A stretch of 64,000 bases of DNA from Halobiforma lacisalsi AJ5 (GTDB lineage Archaea > Halobacteriota > Halobacteria > Halobacteriales > Natrialbaceae): assembly GCF_000226975.2 (NCBI RefSeq), contig NZ_CP019285.1:3286001-3350000 (forward strand), written 5' to 3'. Both the position numbers and the translations under genes were made by a program. Below, piece after piece: positions 8,508 through 18,045 of the stretch (the stretch's first letter is position 1; each line of letters begins with the position of its first letter). The notes under the pieces are model-generated. The model worked only from the letters and a program-made list of their open reading frames with translations. It made no database searches and had not been told where the DNA came from.

Positions 8508-9659
8508 TTACAACTGCGGCTCGGTCGCCGTCTCGTCCTCGAGTCGTCGGTTTCGAAGCGCCCGACCCGTGCGCCGATCGAAGACGTGGATGGCGTCCTC
8601 GGGGATGTGGGCGACGACGCGCTCGCCGTCCTCTACGCGCTCGAGGCCGTCGATCGTCGCGACGAACGTCTCCGAGTCCTCGCCTTCATCGAACGCGAGG
8701 TAGACGTTGTTCTCGTTGCCCATCGGCTCGACGACGTCGACGACGGTTTCGTAGCGGTGGTCGTCGGCGGCGTCCCCGCCGATCGAGATGTCCTCCGGGC
8801 GGATGCCCAGGACGAGTTCTTCGGTCCCGTCGAGGGCCGACTGCGTCTCCGCGGAGAGGGCGTAGTCGAAGTCGTCGTGGACGAGCCGCTCGTCCGGGGC
8901 GTCGAAGGAGACGTCGAAGAAGTTCATCGAGGGTTCGCCGATGAAGCCCGCGACGAACCGGTTCTCGGGTTCGTGGTAACACTCGAGCGGCGTGCCGACC
9001 TGCTGGAGTTTCCCGTCGTTCAGGATGGCGATCTTGTCGGCCATCGTCATCGCTTCGGTCTGGTCGTGGGTGACGTAGATCGTCGCCACGTCGAGTTCCT
9101 CCTGGAGCCGCTGGAGTTCAGTCCGCATCTGGGCACGGAGCTTCGCGTCCAGGTTCGAAAGCGGCTCGTCCAGCAGGAACACCTCCGGATCGCGGACGAT
9201 CGCGCGGCCGAGCGCGACGCGCTGTTGCTGGCCGCCGGAGAGGTCGTCCGGTTTCCGGTCCAGCAACTCGTCGATATCGAGCATTTCGGCCGCCTCCTCG
9301 ACGACCGACGCGATCTCGTCGTCGGGCATGTCGGTCGACTCCTCGAGGCCGAACGACATGTTCTCGCGGACGGTCATGTGCGGGTACAGCGCGTACGACT
9401 GGAACACCATCGCGATGTCCCGTTCTTTCGGCTGCTGGTCGTTGATCCTCCTGTCGTCGAGGCGGATCTCGCCGGACGAGACCGTCTCGAGGCCCGCGAC
9501 CATCCGCAGCGTCGTCGACTTCCCACAGCCCGAGGGGCCGACGAGGACCAGAAACTCCCCGTCGTCGATCTCGAGGCTGACGTCGTCGACGGCGGTGATC
9601 TCGTTGCCGTCGTTCTCTACGAAGACTTTGCTTACGTCGTCGAGTGTGAGGTCTGCCAT
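8508..9659 (-). CDS. carbohydrate ABC importer ATP-binding subunit (MalK/UgpC/ThuK type)
   Basis: The 383-residue ATPase has Walker A GPSGCGKST at 41-49, the signature LSGGQQQR near 140, Walker B VFLLDEP, and the switch His of YVTHDQTEAM. A C-terminal MOBE/TOBE-like regulatory region (from about 235, with LGIRPEDISIGG) is specific to sugar importers of the CUT1 class. It powers import by the two permeases encoded immediately upstream (11-base gap), making it the last gene of a four-gene operon. The substrate is inferred from neighbours to be a disaccharide, possibly trehalose. Confidence 0.92.
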   Translation of the reverse strand: MADLTLDDVSKVFVENDGNEITAVDDVSLEIDDGEFLVLVGPSGCGKSTTLRMVAGLETVSSGEIRLDDRRINDQQPKERDIAMVFQSYALYPHMTVRENMSFGLEESTDMPDDEIASVVEEAAEMLDIDELLDRKPDDLSGGQQQRVALGRAIVRDPEVFLLDEPLSNLDAKLRAQMRTELQRLQEELDVATIYVTHDQTEAMTMADKIAILNDGKLQQVGTPLECYHEPENRFVAGFIGEPSMNFFDVSFDAPDERLVHDDFDYALSAETQSALDGTEELVLGIRPEDISIGGDAADDHRYETVVDVVEPMGNENNVYLAFDEGEDSETFVATIDGLERVEDGERVVAHIPEDAIHVFDRRTGRALRNRRLEDETATEPQL

Positions 9660-9669
9660 TGTGTGGTAG

Positions 9670-10539
9670 TTAGAGCGTCTGCCCCTTGGCGAACTGTTCC
9701 CCGAACATGATGTACACCAGGATCGTCGGCAACGCCGCGATGAACGCCCCTGCCATCTGGACGCCGTAGTCCGTCGCCATCGACCCCTGGAGCGCGTTCA
9801 ACTCGAGGGTGACGACGTAGTTCGCCCGGTTGCTGAGCAACACCAGCGCGAACAGGAAGTCGTTCCAGACCTGCGTGAACTGGTAGATCAGCGTGACGGC
9901 GAACATCGGCAGCGACAGTGGCAGGACGATCTTCCGGTAGATCCGGGCGAGGCTCGCCCCGTCGAGGCGGGCGGCCTCGATGAGTTCGTCGTCGAGCGTC
10001 TGGTAGTACGACCGGAACAGGATCGTACAGATCGGGATCCCGTAGGCGATGTGCGTGATCGTCAGTTCGACCAGTTCGCCCCGTTCGTGGAGGCTCGAGA
10101 TGTCGACGATCGACCAGAACTGCCGCAGCGGGACCAGCACCGCCTGGTACGGGATGAACACCGCGGCAAGGAACAGCGCGAGCAGGAGCGCCTGGCCGCG
10201 CCATTCGACTTTCGTCAGTCCGTAGGCGGTCAGGCTCCCCAGCAGCGCCGATAGCACCGCGGCGGGAATTACCATCGCGAAGCTGTTGACCATCGAGAAT
10301 GCCAGTTCGCTCCCGGCGGTCACCCAGGGATCGATCGTGAACCCGCCCAGCGGCGGCTGCAGCGGCGAGGTCCGGGTGAACGCTTCCTGGGTCTTGAACG
10401 ACGTCGTCAGGCCGCTGTACAGCGGCGACAGGTAGAGCCCGACGAACGCGAGCAACGCCCCGTAGAGGGCGACACGGTTGAGCGATAGATCGGACACCGT
10501 CCCAGTCAGACCGCTTTCGTCGCTCGTTTCGGTTGCCAT
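9670..10539 (-). CDS. carbohydrate ABC transporter permease (MalG/ThuG type)
   Basis: The 289-residue inner-membrane subunit begins MATETSDESGLTG. Six hydrophobic spans are present, and the EAA loop that docks the ATPase reads EAARLDGASLARIYRKIVLP near residue 200. The start codon overlaps the stop of the preceding permease by one base (TGATG), a typical translational coupling. This fixes the start and rules out the much longer open frame that extends through the upstream gene. Confidence 0.92.
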   Translation of the reverse strand: MATETSDESGLTGTVSDLSLNRVALYGALLAFVGLYLSPLYSGLTTSFKTQEAFTRTSPLQPPLGGFTIDPWVTAGSELAFSMVNSFAMVIPAAVLSALLGSLTAYGLTKVEWRGQALLLALFLAAVFIPYQAVLVPLRQFWSIVDISSLHERGELVELTITHIAYGIPICTILFRSYYQTLDDELIEAARLDGASLARIYRKIVLPLSLPMFAVTLIYQFTQVWNDFLFALVLLSNRANYVVTLELNALQGSMATDYGVQMAGAFIAALPTILVYIMFGEQFAKGQTL

Positions 10540-11516
10540 CAGAGTGCACCTCGTTTGTACTGCGTGTACGCGTAGGGGCCGATGATCGTCAGCGCGAGCG
10601 CGAAGAGGACGACGGCGATCGCCGCCCCGTAGGCCCACTCGCTCGCGGAGAACGCCTGGCGGTACATCGTCACCGCGAGGATGTCGGCCGATCGACCTGG
10701 GTTGTCCCCGAACATGACGTAGATGAAGTCGAACGCCTTCAGCGCGAACACCATCAATACGACGGTCGCGCCGATCGTGGACGAACGGAGTTGCGGGACG
10801 ATGACGCGCCGGTACAGCGTCAGCGTCGACGCGCCGTCGATGCGGGCCGCCTCGTAGTGGTCGTCCGGGATCGATCGCAGCCCGGCGAGGTAGACGATCA
10901 TGCAGTAGCCGCTGAACTGCCAGACCAGCGCGAAAATGACCGCGGCGAGTTTGAACCGCGGATCGCCCAGCCAGTCGAACGCGAGCCCCTCGAGGCCGAC
11001 GCCGGCGAGCGTGGTGTTGATCAGCCCGTCGCTTGCGTACATCCACGACCAGAAGATCGCGGTCACGACGAACGAAAGCGCCATCGGCAGCAGGTAGATC
11101 GTCCGGAACGTGTTCTCGAAGCGGATCTTGCGATCGACGAGCAGGGCCAGTCCCAGCCCGACGACCAGCGAGACGCTCGTGAACGCGACCAGGAGCGCGA
11201 CCGTGTTACGCAGCGAGGCCCGGAAGTTCTGGTCGGCCGGCATCTGGCGATACATCTCGAGCGTGAAGTTCGTGTAATCCGGCTGTCCGAGACCGGACCA
11301 GCCGGTAAACGAGATCGCGACGTTCCAGCCGATTGCCCCGTAGACGAACAACAAAACAAGCAGCGTCGCCGGCAACCAGAACGGGATCGACTCGACGAAG
11401 TCGCTGCCCCGGAGTTGCGCGAAGCGGTTCCCCTCTCGCTCCCGAGAAACCGGCTCGTCGGTCCCGCGACTGGAGCGGGGATCGAGCCGTTGTAACGAGT
11501 TACGTAACGAATCCAT
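10539..11516 (-). CDS. carbohydrate ABC transporter permease (MalF/ThuF type)
   Basis: The 325-residue subunit has a cytoplasmic N-terminus of about 45 residues, then six membrane spans starting at IPFWLPATLLVLLFVYG. The EAA loop EAARIDGASTLTLYRRVIVP lies near 220. It pairs with the downstream permease to form the channel. It lies 32 bases after the solute-binding protein gene and is coupled to the next gene. Confidence 0.92.
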   Translation of the reverse strand: MDSLRNSLQRLDPRSSRGTDEPVSREREGNRFAQLRGSDFVESIPFWLPATLLVLLFVYGAIGWNVAISFTGWSGLGQPDYTNFTLEMYRQMPADQNFRASLRNTVALLVAFTSVSLVVGLGLALLVDRKIRFENTFRTIYLLPMALSFVVTAIFWSWMYASDGLINTTLAGVGLEGLAFDWLGDPRFKLAAVIFALVWQFSGYCMIVYLAGLRSIPDDHYEAARIDGASTLTLYRRVIVPQLRSSTIGATVVLMVFALKAFDFIYVMFGDNPGRSADILAVTMYRQAFSASEWAYGAAIAVVLFALALTIIGPYAYTQYKRGAL

Positions 11517-11548
11517 AGCTCAGGTCAGGTGAAGTGGCGATGCTGGTC

Positions 11549-12874
11549 CTAGTCGAAGCTGTCGACGAGTTCCTGGTAGGCCGCGTCGACGTCCCAGTTG
11601 TCGATGAAGTTGGCGAACGCGCCCTCGATGTCGGTCTGAATGCTGGGGGCGACCGCCAGTCCGTGGGCGACCGATGGCGGCTGTTCGCTCGAGCCCTCGA
11701 AGTCGGCCATCTGGTCCTGCAGGAACGGAGTGAACGCGTCGTCGGGAACGTCCGTCCGGGGCGGGATCGACCCCTTCGCCGGGTTGAACCGTTCCTGTGC
11801 GTCGGCCGAGCCGGCGTACCGCAGGAACCGGACGGTCGCGTTCGGCGACGGGTTGTGCTTCGGGAAGACGAACGAGTCCATGTTCAGCGCGTACATCTCC
11901 TCGGTGCCGGGGAAGGCGACGTGGTCCCAGTCCTCGCCGTACTCGAGTTCGTCGTCGGCCTCGTATTCGCCGGCGGCCCAGTCGCCCTGGTGGAAGAAGG
12001 CGGCTTCGCCGCGGTTGATGTAGCCGCTGGCCTCGTCCCAGCTGAGCGAACTCGCGTCCTCGTTGAAGTAGTCGGTGTAGTCGACGACGATCTGCAGGCT
12101 GTCGCGGATCTCGGACTCGTTGTCCTCGACGTTGCCCTCGATGAACGACTCGTAGACGTCTGCGCCGTACTCGCCCAGCAGCACCTGTGCCCACAGCTGA
12201 AGGGTCGACCACGCCGACTGGGTCTGCTGTGCCATCCCGACGTAGCCCGCCTCGTCGACGGTCTCCATTACATCGAGCAGCGCGCTCGGGGAATCGATCG
12301 ACTCGACGTCGACGTCCGCCTCTTCGACGACGTCGACGTTGTAGAAGAGGTTGTTCAGCCGGTGGATGTTGATCGGTACGGCGACGAAGTCGCCGTGGGG
12401 TCGCGAGACGTCGACCGGACCGTCGAGGTAGGCCTCACGCATGTCGTCGTCCCAGACGTGGCCCTCGATGTCGTATAGCAAGTCTTCCTCGGTGTAGTCG
12501 GTCAGCGCCTGGCCGGGCCACACCTGGAAGGTACTCGGGGGATTCTGGTCGACGACGCGGTTCCGGATGTCGGCCTCGAGGGCGCTCCCTGCGCCGCCCG
12601 GGGACGGGGAGGATTCGACCTCGATCTCGGGGTACTCCTCCTCGAAGCCCTCGACGAGTGCCTGGAACGCCTCTTCCTCGCCACCGGCGGTCCACCAGTG
12701 ACCGATTTCGACGGGTTCGTACTCGTCGGGATCCTCCTCGAGCAGTTCCTCCAGGCTCTCGGCTTCGTCGTCACCGCCGAGACACCCGGCGAGGCCGACG
12801 ACGGCTGCAGTCCCCGCTCCCTGTAGTACGGTTCGTCGTGACGTACTACGATTATCAGAATTATTACGATCCAT
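11549..12874 (-). CDS. sugar-binding lipoprotein of the ABC importer
   Basis: The 441-residue extracellular solute-binding protein (family 1) carries a twin-arginine signal (RR at 13-14) and a lipobox LAGC ending at Cys31, so it is exported folded and lipid-anchored outside the cell. An acidic linker (GGDDEAESLEELLEEDPDE) follows. The mature part shows the IGHWWTAGGEEEAFQALVEGFEEEYP opening (split here by function) and the aromatic sites of sugar binders such as FFHQGDWAAG. It is the first gene of the operon. An AT-rich promoter region (TTAATACG) lies about 30 bases upstream of the ATG. Confidence 0.92.
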   Translation of the reverse strand: MDRNNSDNRSTSRRTVLQGAGTAAVVGLAGCLGGDDEAESLEELLEEDPDEYEPVEIGHWWTAGGEEEAFQALVEGFEEEYPEIEVESSPSPGGAGSALEADIRNRVVDQNPPSTFQVWPGQALTDYTEEDLLYDIEGHVWDDDMREAYLDGPVDVSRPHGDFVAVPINIHRLNNLFYNVDVVEEADVDVESIDSPSALLDVMETVDEAGYVGMAQQTQSAWSTLQLWAQVLLGEYGADVYESFIEGNVEDNESEIRDSLQIVVDYTDYFNEDASSLSWDEASGYINRGEAAFFHQGDWAAGEYEADDELEYGEDWDHVAFPGTEEMYALNMDSFVFPKHNPSPNATVRFLRYAGSADAQERFNPAKGSIPPRTDVPDDAFTPFLQDQMADFEGSSEQPPSVAHGLAVAPSIQTDIEGAFANFIDNWDVDAAYQELVDSFD

Positions 12875-13064
12875 AGTGAACTTCTGTACTGTAAAAAATC
12901 GTTATGATACGTATTAATACCTTTGGTACTGATCCTCACTACTAGGATCGGGGGCGAAACACCGAGACACTACTCGCTATCCGAGGTCGTGAAACGATCG
13001 GGGAACGGCGGAAAACGGAAGGAAAAAGTCGGATCCGGGCTAACTCGGCGGAGGCCGAATCGGT

Positions 13065-14180
13065 TCAGTTGATCTGCGTTCGCCGTTCGACCGCCTCGCT
13101 CGTCTCCGCGAGGCTCACGGAACCGCCAGTTTCGCTCGAGCGGTAGATCGCGTCGATGACACGCTGGACGGTCAGGGCCTCCTCGACCGTGTTCGTCGTC
13201 GGCGGCGTCTCGCTGACGATCGCCTCGAGGAACTCTCGGTCCTGTTTCTTGTAGCCGGTCATCGAGGCGTCGCCGGTGAGCGAGACGTCGGCGTAGTGGT
13301 CACCGCCGGCCGTGCCGGCCTCGAGGATCTCGATGTTGGTGTCGCCGATGTCGAACTGGGCTCCGGCCTCGGTACCGCGGATCCGGAAGTCCATGCTCTC
13401 CTCGCGGTTGGTCGCCCACGCGGCCTCGAGCGAGATCGTCCGCCCGTCGGTCGTCCGGATGAAGGCGCTGACGGAGTCGTCGACGTCGTAGGTCTCGGCT
13501 TCGGCGTCCCAGTTGTCGCCGAACCCCTCGGGGTCGGCGTACTCCTCCTGGGTACCGAACGTGGTCCGCGTGACGCCCGACACCTCGGCGATCTCCGGGA
13601 AATCGAGCGTATAGAGGGCCAGATCCAGGGCGTGGACGCCGATATCCAGCAGCGCACCGCCGCCCGAGAGGTCGGAATCGGTGAACCAGGAGCCGGGGCC
13701 GGGGACCCCCCGCCGTCGGACGTAGTTGGCTTCGACGTGGGTGAGTTCGCCGAAGCGGCCGCGTGCGTGGTGTTCGTCGAACATCGCCATCGACGCGGCG
13801 TGACGGTTGTGGAACCCGACCATACAGATCGCGTCGCTCCGGACCGCCGCCTCGGCGATCCGCTCGGCGCTATCGAGCGTGTGCGCGAGGGGTTTCTCGA
13901 CGAGGACGTGGCGGCCGGCCTCGAGCGCGTCGACGGTGATCGGTTCGTGGAATCGGTTGGGCGTCGTGACGACGACCGCGTCGACGGCATCGTCGACGAC
14001 GAGCCCCTCGTGGGTTTCGTAGGTCTCCGCGGCGAACTCCTCCGCGAAGCGCCGTCGCTGGTCGGGCACCAGATCCGCGCCGGCGACGACCTCCGCGCCG
14101 AGTTCCTCGAGGTGACGGGCGTGGAGGTGACCCATCCCCCCGAGACCGACGATACCGACACCGACGCCCGTGCCGATCAC
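13065..14180 (-). CDS. Gfo/Idh/MocA family oxidoreductase (ThuB-like)
   Basis: The 371-residue NAD(P)-dependent dehydrogenase has the Rossmann GxGxxG motif GLGGMG at about 12-17, the EKP motif at 95-97 and the C-terminal-domain sequence GGGALLDIGVHALDLAL near 175. His and Asp of GVHALD are the usual catalytic pair. Members oxidise sugar or inositol hydroxyls. Next to a ThuA protein and a sugar importer, a ThuB role (3-ketodisaccharide formation) is a reasonable inference. It lies upstream of the ABC operon on the same strand, 190 bases away, and divergent from the ThuA gene. Confidence 0.88.
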   Translation of the reverse strand: MIGTGVGVGIVGLGGMGHLHARHLEELGAEVVAGADLVPDQRRRFAEEFAAETYETHEGLVVDDAVDAVVVTTPNRFHEPITVDALEAGRHVLVEKPLAHTLDSAERIAEAAVRSDAICMVGFHNRHAASMAMFDEHHARGRFGELTHVEANYVRRRGVPGPGSWFTDSDLSGGGALLDIGVHALDLALYTLDFPEIAEVSGVTRTTFGTQEEYADPEGFGDNWDAEAETYDVDDSVSAFIRTTDGRTISLEAAWATNREESMDFRIRGTEAGAQFDIGDTNIEILEAGTAGGDHYADVSLTGDASMTGYKKQDREFLEAIVSETPPTTNTVEEALTVQRVIDAIYRSSETGGSVSLAETSEAVERRTQIN

Positions 14181-14468
14181 CGCGAAACACCTCCTTTCGG
14201 TCCGAGTCGTGGTGTCGAGTGGTCAGAAATACGTCGTTTCGATCCCGATTTCGAACGATCCCGGTTCATAGCGAAACGCGGGCAGCGATCGAAATAAGGG
14301 TTGTGACCGATTAATTACTCGGATACCGTGACAGTCATGCGGACGTGAGAGTCGGTCGCCGATCGGCGCTCGTCGGGCGATCGGAACCGGTCGAAATCGC
14401 CTGTTACTAGTGAACAGGGGGTGAGCCGACCGGCCGAACTAAGGACGTCGCCGGCCCAGGCCCACGGG
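14181..14468. promoter_or_regulatory. divergent promoter region between the oxidoreductase and thuA-like genes
   Basis: These 288 bases separate two divergent genes of the same presumed pathway. An AT-rich block (GATTAATTACTCGG, about 14307-14322) is the only obvious weak-box material. No clear operator palindrome was seen. Confidence 0.4.
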
Positions 14469-15203
14469 ATGACCACCGTTACGATCTGGAACGAGTATCG
14501 CCACGAGCGCGAGGACGACGAGGCCGCGGCGGTGTACCCCGACGGGATCCACGAGACGATCGCCGACGCGCTCGCCGACGGACAGCCGGCGGACTCGAGC
14601 CTCGAGATCCGAACAGCGACACTGGACGAGCCGGATCACGGCCTCCCGCCGGCGGTCCTCGAGGAGACCGACGTTCTGCTGTGGTGGGGCCACGAGGCCC
14701 ACGACGAGGTCGCGGACGAGGTCGTCGACCGCGTTCAGGAGCGAGTGCTCGAGGGGATGGGGCTGATCGTCCTCCACTCGGGGCACTTCTCGAAGCCGTT
14801 CAAGCGGCTCATGGGGACGACGTGTAACCTCCAGTGGCGCGAGGACGGGGCCACCGAGCGGCTCTGGGTCGTCGACCCCGGCCACCCGATCGCCGAGGGG
14901 ATCGACGAGTACATCGAACTGCCCGAAACCGAGATGTACGGGGAGCCGTTCGACGTTCCCGAACCCGATCGGCTCGTGTTCACGAGCTGGTTCGAGGGCG
15001 GCGAGGTGTTCCGCAGCGGCTGTTGCTACCGCCGCGGTAACGGCCGGATCTTCTACTTCCGACCGGGTCACGAGACGTACCCGATCTACGAGAACGAGGA
15101 GGTGCGTCGGGTGCTTCGCAACGCAGTCGACTGGGCTGAGCCGACCGGTGGGAAGGGCGGTTCCGGCCGGACGTTCGGCAACCGCGAGCGCGATCGGGAC
15201 TGA
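14469..15203 (+). CDS. ThuA-like (trehalose utilisation) protein
   Basis: The 244-residue protein has the class-I-glutamine-amidotransferase-like fold of ThuA. It opens [16 protein letters not shown]. It contains ADVLLWWGH-type ([15 protein letters not shown]) and [16 protein letters not shown] segments and the late [18 protein letters not shown] stretch that family members share. In rhizobia ThuA acts with ThuB in trehalose breakdown through 3-keto intermediates. An in-frame ATG 16 codons upstream adds unrelated residues, so I used the internal one. Confidence 0.85.
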   Translation: MTTVTIWNEYRHEREDDEAAAVYPDGIHETIADALADGQPADSSLEIRTATLDEPDHGLPPAVLEETDVLLWWGHEAHDEVADEVVDRVQERVLEGMGLIVLHSGHFSKPFKRLMGTTCNLQWREDGATERLWVVDPGHPIAEGIDEYIELPETEMYGEPFDVPEPDRLVFTSWFEGGEVFRSGCCYRRGNGRIFYFRPGHETYPIYENEEVRRVLRNAVDWAEPTGGKGGSGRTFGNRERDRD

Positions 15204-15298
15204 TACGGGTTACTGTCCGTCAGTTCCGGCGCAACCCCGCCCGGGTCGTGGTTGCGCCGGTACATCGGTACAGCAGTCCGTAACCACCGGACCGACCG

Positions 15299-16582
15299 TC
15301 ACCCGCTTCGCTGCGTATCGACCAGTTCTACGGTGACCTCGAGATCGGTCCCGGTGGCTTCTTCCAGTCGCTCCCTGACGCGGTCGGCGAAGTCCGCGGA
15401 TTCGGCCTCACCGGCCGGCCGCTCGACGAGGACGGTCACCGACGGGGGGTCGTCCCTGTAGACGTCGATGAGTTCGTAGTCGACGCCGACCTCCTGGAAC
15501 CGGAACGCCTCGAATGCCGGATCGTCGCTCATCGACTCGAGTTCGGTCCGGACCTCGTGTTCGATCGCGGCGGTCTGGTAGGTGCCGTAGGTGACGCCGC
15601 CGAGTACGAGCGAGAGGACGGCGATCGCGACCAACAACACGACGACCCGCGAGCGGAGGCGGTCGTAGACGCGGTCGATCCGTTCGGTCCGTTCCGGACG
15701 GTAGCCGACGCCCCACAGCAACAGGAGTGCGGTGAGGTTGATCGAGAGCAGGTTGACGAGGACCAGGGTCCCGGCAGTCACGACGACCGTCGGGTGCCAC
15801 CAGGCGATTCCGAGCCCGACCGTCGCAGCCGGTGGAACGAGCGCGACCGCGATCGCGACGCCGACGAGCACCGATCCGACGTTCCGAACGAGGCTAACGA
15901 CGCCTGCAACCCCGGAACCGAGTGCGAGAAACAGCGCGATCACGTTCGGCGTGATCCGCTCTCGCACCTGGGGGACAGCGGTGATGTCGAACCCTGGCGG
16001 GAGCAACACGGTTCCCCGGAGCAGCCAGCCGAGAAAGGCGGCCGTTGCGACCGTCGCCGCCAGCCCGGCGACCTGCAGGACGACCCCGCGGGCCGCGAGT
16101 TCGTCGTCGTCGACCACGACGCCGACACTGGCGGCCAGTGCCGGTCCCATCAGCGGCGCGACGACCATCGCCCCGATGATCGTCGCCGCGGAGTCGAGCA
16201 ACAGCCCGGCCGTCGCGATGATCGTGCTCACCACCAGCAGGATGAAGTACGTCGACGCGGCCGGCGCGAGTTCCCGCGCTCGAGCCTCGAGTTCCTCGCG
16301 GGAAATTCTGGTTCCGGTGCCGTCGTCGATCTCGGGCGTCCGCTCGGAGATAATCGCCTCCGCGGCGGTGACGACGGTGTATGACGATTCCGGGAGTCCG
16401 GCGGTACGAAACGCCGCCAGGAGCGGTTCGACGGCATCGGGCGGGACGGGGATCGAGACGAGCGCCTCGAACTCGCCGTGACTCGCCGCTTCGGACACGG
16501 CGTAGTCGACGCCAGCTTCGTCGGCCGTCTCGAGGACGACCTCGAGCTGTCCCCGCGGAACGAACACCTGGACGAGACGCAT
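15299..16582 (-). CDS. DUF389 family (TIGR00341) membrane protein
   Basis: The 427-residue protein has an N-terminal ACT-like domain (1-105, starting MRLVQVFVPRGQLEVVLE). A block of six or seven membrane spans (about 125-345) includes the DUF389 signature ATAGLLLDSAATIIGAMVVAPLMGPALA (two shorter parts of one conserved run). A soluble tail ends the protein. Its role is unknown in the family; it is presumed to be a cytoplasmic-membrane protein. It is monocistronic. Confidence 0.88.
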   Translation of the reverse strand: MRLVQVFVPRGQLEVVLETADEAGVDYAVSEAASHGEFEALVSIPVPPDAVEPLLAAFRTAGLPESSYTVVTAAEAIISERTPEIDDGTGTRISREELEARARELAPAASTYFILLVVSTIIATAGLLLDSAATIIGAMVVAPLMGPALAASVGVVVDDDELAARGVVLQVAGLAATVATAAFLGWLLRGTVLLPPGFDITAVPQVRERITPNVIALFLALGSGVAGVVSLVRNVGSVLVGVAIAVALVPPAATVGLGIAWWHPTVVVTAGTLVLVNLLSINLTALLLLWGVGYRPERTERIDRVYDRLRSRVVVLLVAIAVLSLVLGGVTYGTYQTAAIEHEVRTELESMSDDPAFEAFRFQEVGVDYELIDVYRDDPPSVTVLVERPAGEAESADFADRVRERLEEATGTDLEVTVELVDTQRSG

Positions 16583-16720
16583 ATCGCCCGTACGACGGGG
16601 AAGGAGGAAAAGCGTCCCCAGGTCCCTGGGCCGTCGAGAACGTTCAGGACCGGCGGCGACTCCGAGTGAAGTACCCCCGTCCGGGACACGGTGGCGCGGG
16701 AAACTCGCGCTGTTTTCCGT

Positions 16721-17572
16721 TTAGAACCGCTGCCGGCCCTCGTCGGTCACCACGCTCTCGAGCAGGTCGACCGGCGTCGCGTCGTAGGCCGGATTCTCCA
16801 CGTCGAACCCCTCCGCGGGTTCGGGCATCACCTCGGTGCCGGAGCGGAACTCGGTCTCGAAGACGAACCCCTCGCTGACGATCTTCGAGGCCGACCCCAC
16901 TACGGTGACGGGAACGTCGACCTGTGCCGCGCTCGCGGCGATGGGGAAGGTCCCGACCCGGTTGTAGAGGGTGTCCTCGACGATGCAGTCCATCCCGACG
17001 AGCACGCGGTCGCACTCGGCGAGGTAGTGGCCGTGGGCGCTGTCGGTGATCAGCGTGGGGTCGACGCCCTCGAGATCCGCGAGCGTGCGGGCGGTTTTCC
17101 GACCGATGTAGCGGGGTCGGGCCTCGGTGACGTAGACGTCGAAGGTCTTGCCCGCGTCGGTCGCCAACTCGAGGGCCTCGATGACCGTCGAGGAGTAGTC
17201 GTGGGTCAACAACGTCGCGCCGTCCTCGAGGAGGTCGACGGCGTTTTCGGCGGCCAGGCGCTTGCCGGACTCGACCCGCGAGACGACGGCGTCGATGCGG
17301 TCCCGGGTAAGCTCCTTCGCCTCGTCGACGCTGTCGGGGTCGGCCTCGGCGACGTCCTCGACGACGTCACGGACGGCGTTTTGTAGCGACGCGTGGGAGG
17401 GGTTGGCCCGCCGGAGCACGGAGCCGTTGCGCTCGAGGGCGCGGACGTACTCGTCGACGGTGGCGAACTCCCGCTCGGTCAGCTCCTCTAAGGCGCGGGT
17501 CGCGTTGACGGCGACCACCGAGGAGCTGTGGGTCTGCATCTCCTGGATCTCCTCGACCGTCTCGTCGATCAT
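16721..17572 (-). CDS. eIF2B alpha/MtnA-family protein (ribose-1,5-bisphosphate isomerase-like)
   Basis: The 283-residue protein begins MIDETVEEIQEMQTHSSS. The C-terminal Rossmann-like domain holds LLTHDYSSTVIEAL (121-134), VYVTEARPRYIGRKTA and VLVGMDCIVEDTLYNRVGT, the family core. Archaeal relatives are ribose-1,5-bisphosphate isomerases of the AMP pathway or eIF2B-like proteins. The active-site cysteine of the isomerases, in the THC motif, is Asp125 here, while the GMD aspartate is kept. That makes isomerase activity uncertain. An ATG 26 codons upstream adds unrelated residues and was not used. Confidence 0.82.
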   Translation of the reverse strand: MIDETVEEIQEMQTHSSSVVAVNATRALEELTEREFATVDEYVRALERNGSVLRRANPSHASLQNAVRDVVEDVAEADPDSVDEAKELTRDRIDAVVSRVESGKRLAAENAVDLLEDGATLLTHDYSSTVIEALELATDAGKTFDVYVTEARPRYIGRKTARTLADLEGVDPTLITDSAHGHYLAECDRVLVGMDCIVEDTLYNRVGTFPIAASAAQVDVPVTVVGSASKIVSEGFVFETEFRSGTEVMPEPAEGFDVENPAYDATPVDLLESVVTDEGRQRF

Positions 17573-17659
17573 ACCTGAATCGATTCCCGTCAGGGAGAAA
17601 GGTGTTCCGGGAGTTGTCAGCGGCTCGAACCCCACCCTCGCTGGAAGCAACAGTATCCG

Positions 17660-17761
17660 TTAGGCTTTGTCCGTAGTCTTCGTGAGGCCGTACTCTAACT
17701 CCAACCTTCCGTCGGCCATACCGTCCACCCCACCGGACTTCGCGGAAAGTTGGTCCAGTGC
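17660..17761 (-). pseudogene. C-terminal fragment of an unidentified gene
   Basis: Reading the minus strand, 33 codons (ALDQLSAKSGGVDGM ... YGLTKTTDKA) end in a TAA at 17660-17662 and are cut on the 5' side by a TAG. The composition (Asp/Gly-rich, GC-rich third positions) looks like real coding sequence, but no start or ribosome site fits. I cannot name the parent protein. Confidence 0.35.
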
Positions 17762-18045
17762 CTACGACGCTGTTTGACGGTGAGTGAGGTGCTATTTTTG
17801 TTGGCGGTATGCTGACGTTGCCAATAGTGACGCCGAAATGGAAGAGATCAGCGGTTTCTTCTCTCAGATACGTTCTAACGTTGTAGATTTCTTCGCCGAC
17901 TTGCTATAGGTGTCTGTTTAAGTGAATGATTGATAGTAGTGATATGCAGAAATAATCTTTCTCCCTCGGACGGTCAGTTGGCCCGTCGAGCGATCTAGTT
18001 TCATCCCCCTGAATGAAGAAGAAGCTACTGTTACGACGAGCTAAA

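Noticed and set aside
10540-11046. Long N-terminal extension of the second sugar permease
   Set aside because: It is arginine-rich, reads through the first permease gene in another frame, and the ATG overlapping the upstream stop codon gives the normal family start.
17815-17910. Transposase remnant on the plus strand
   Set aside because: The short stretch AEMEEISGFFSQIRSNVVDF is suggestive of real protein but too short to tie to any transposase family.
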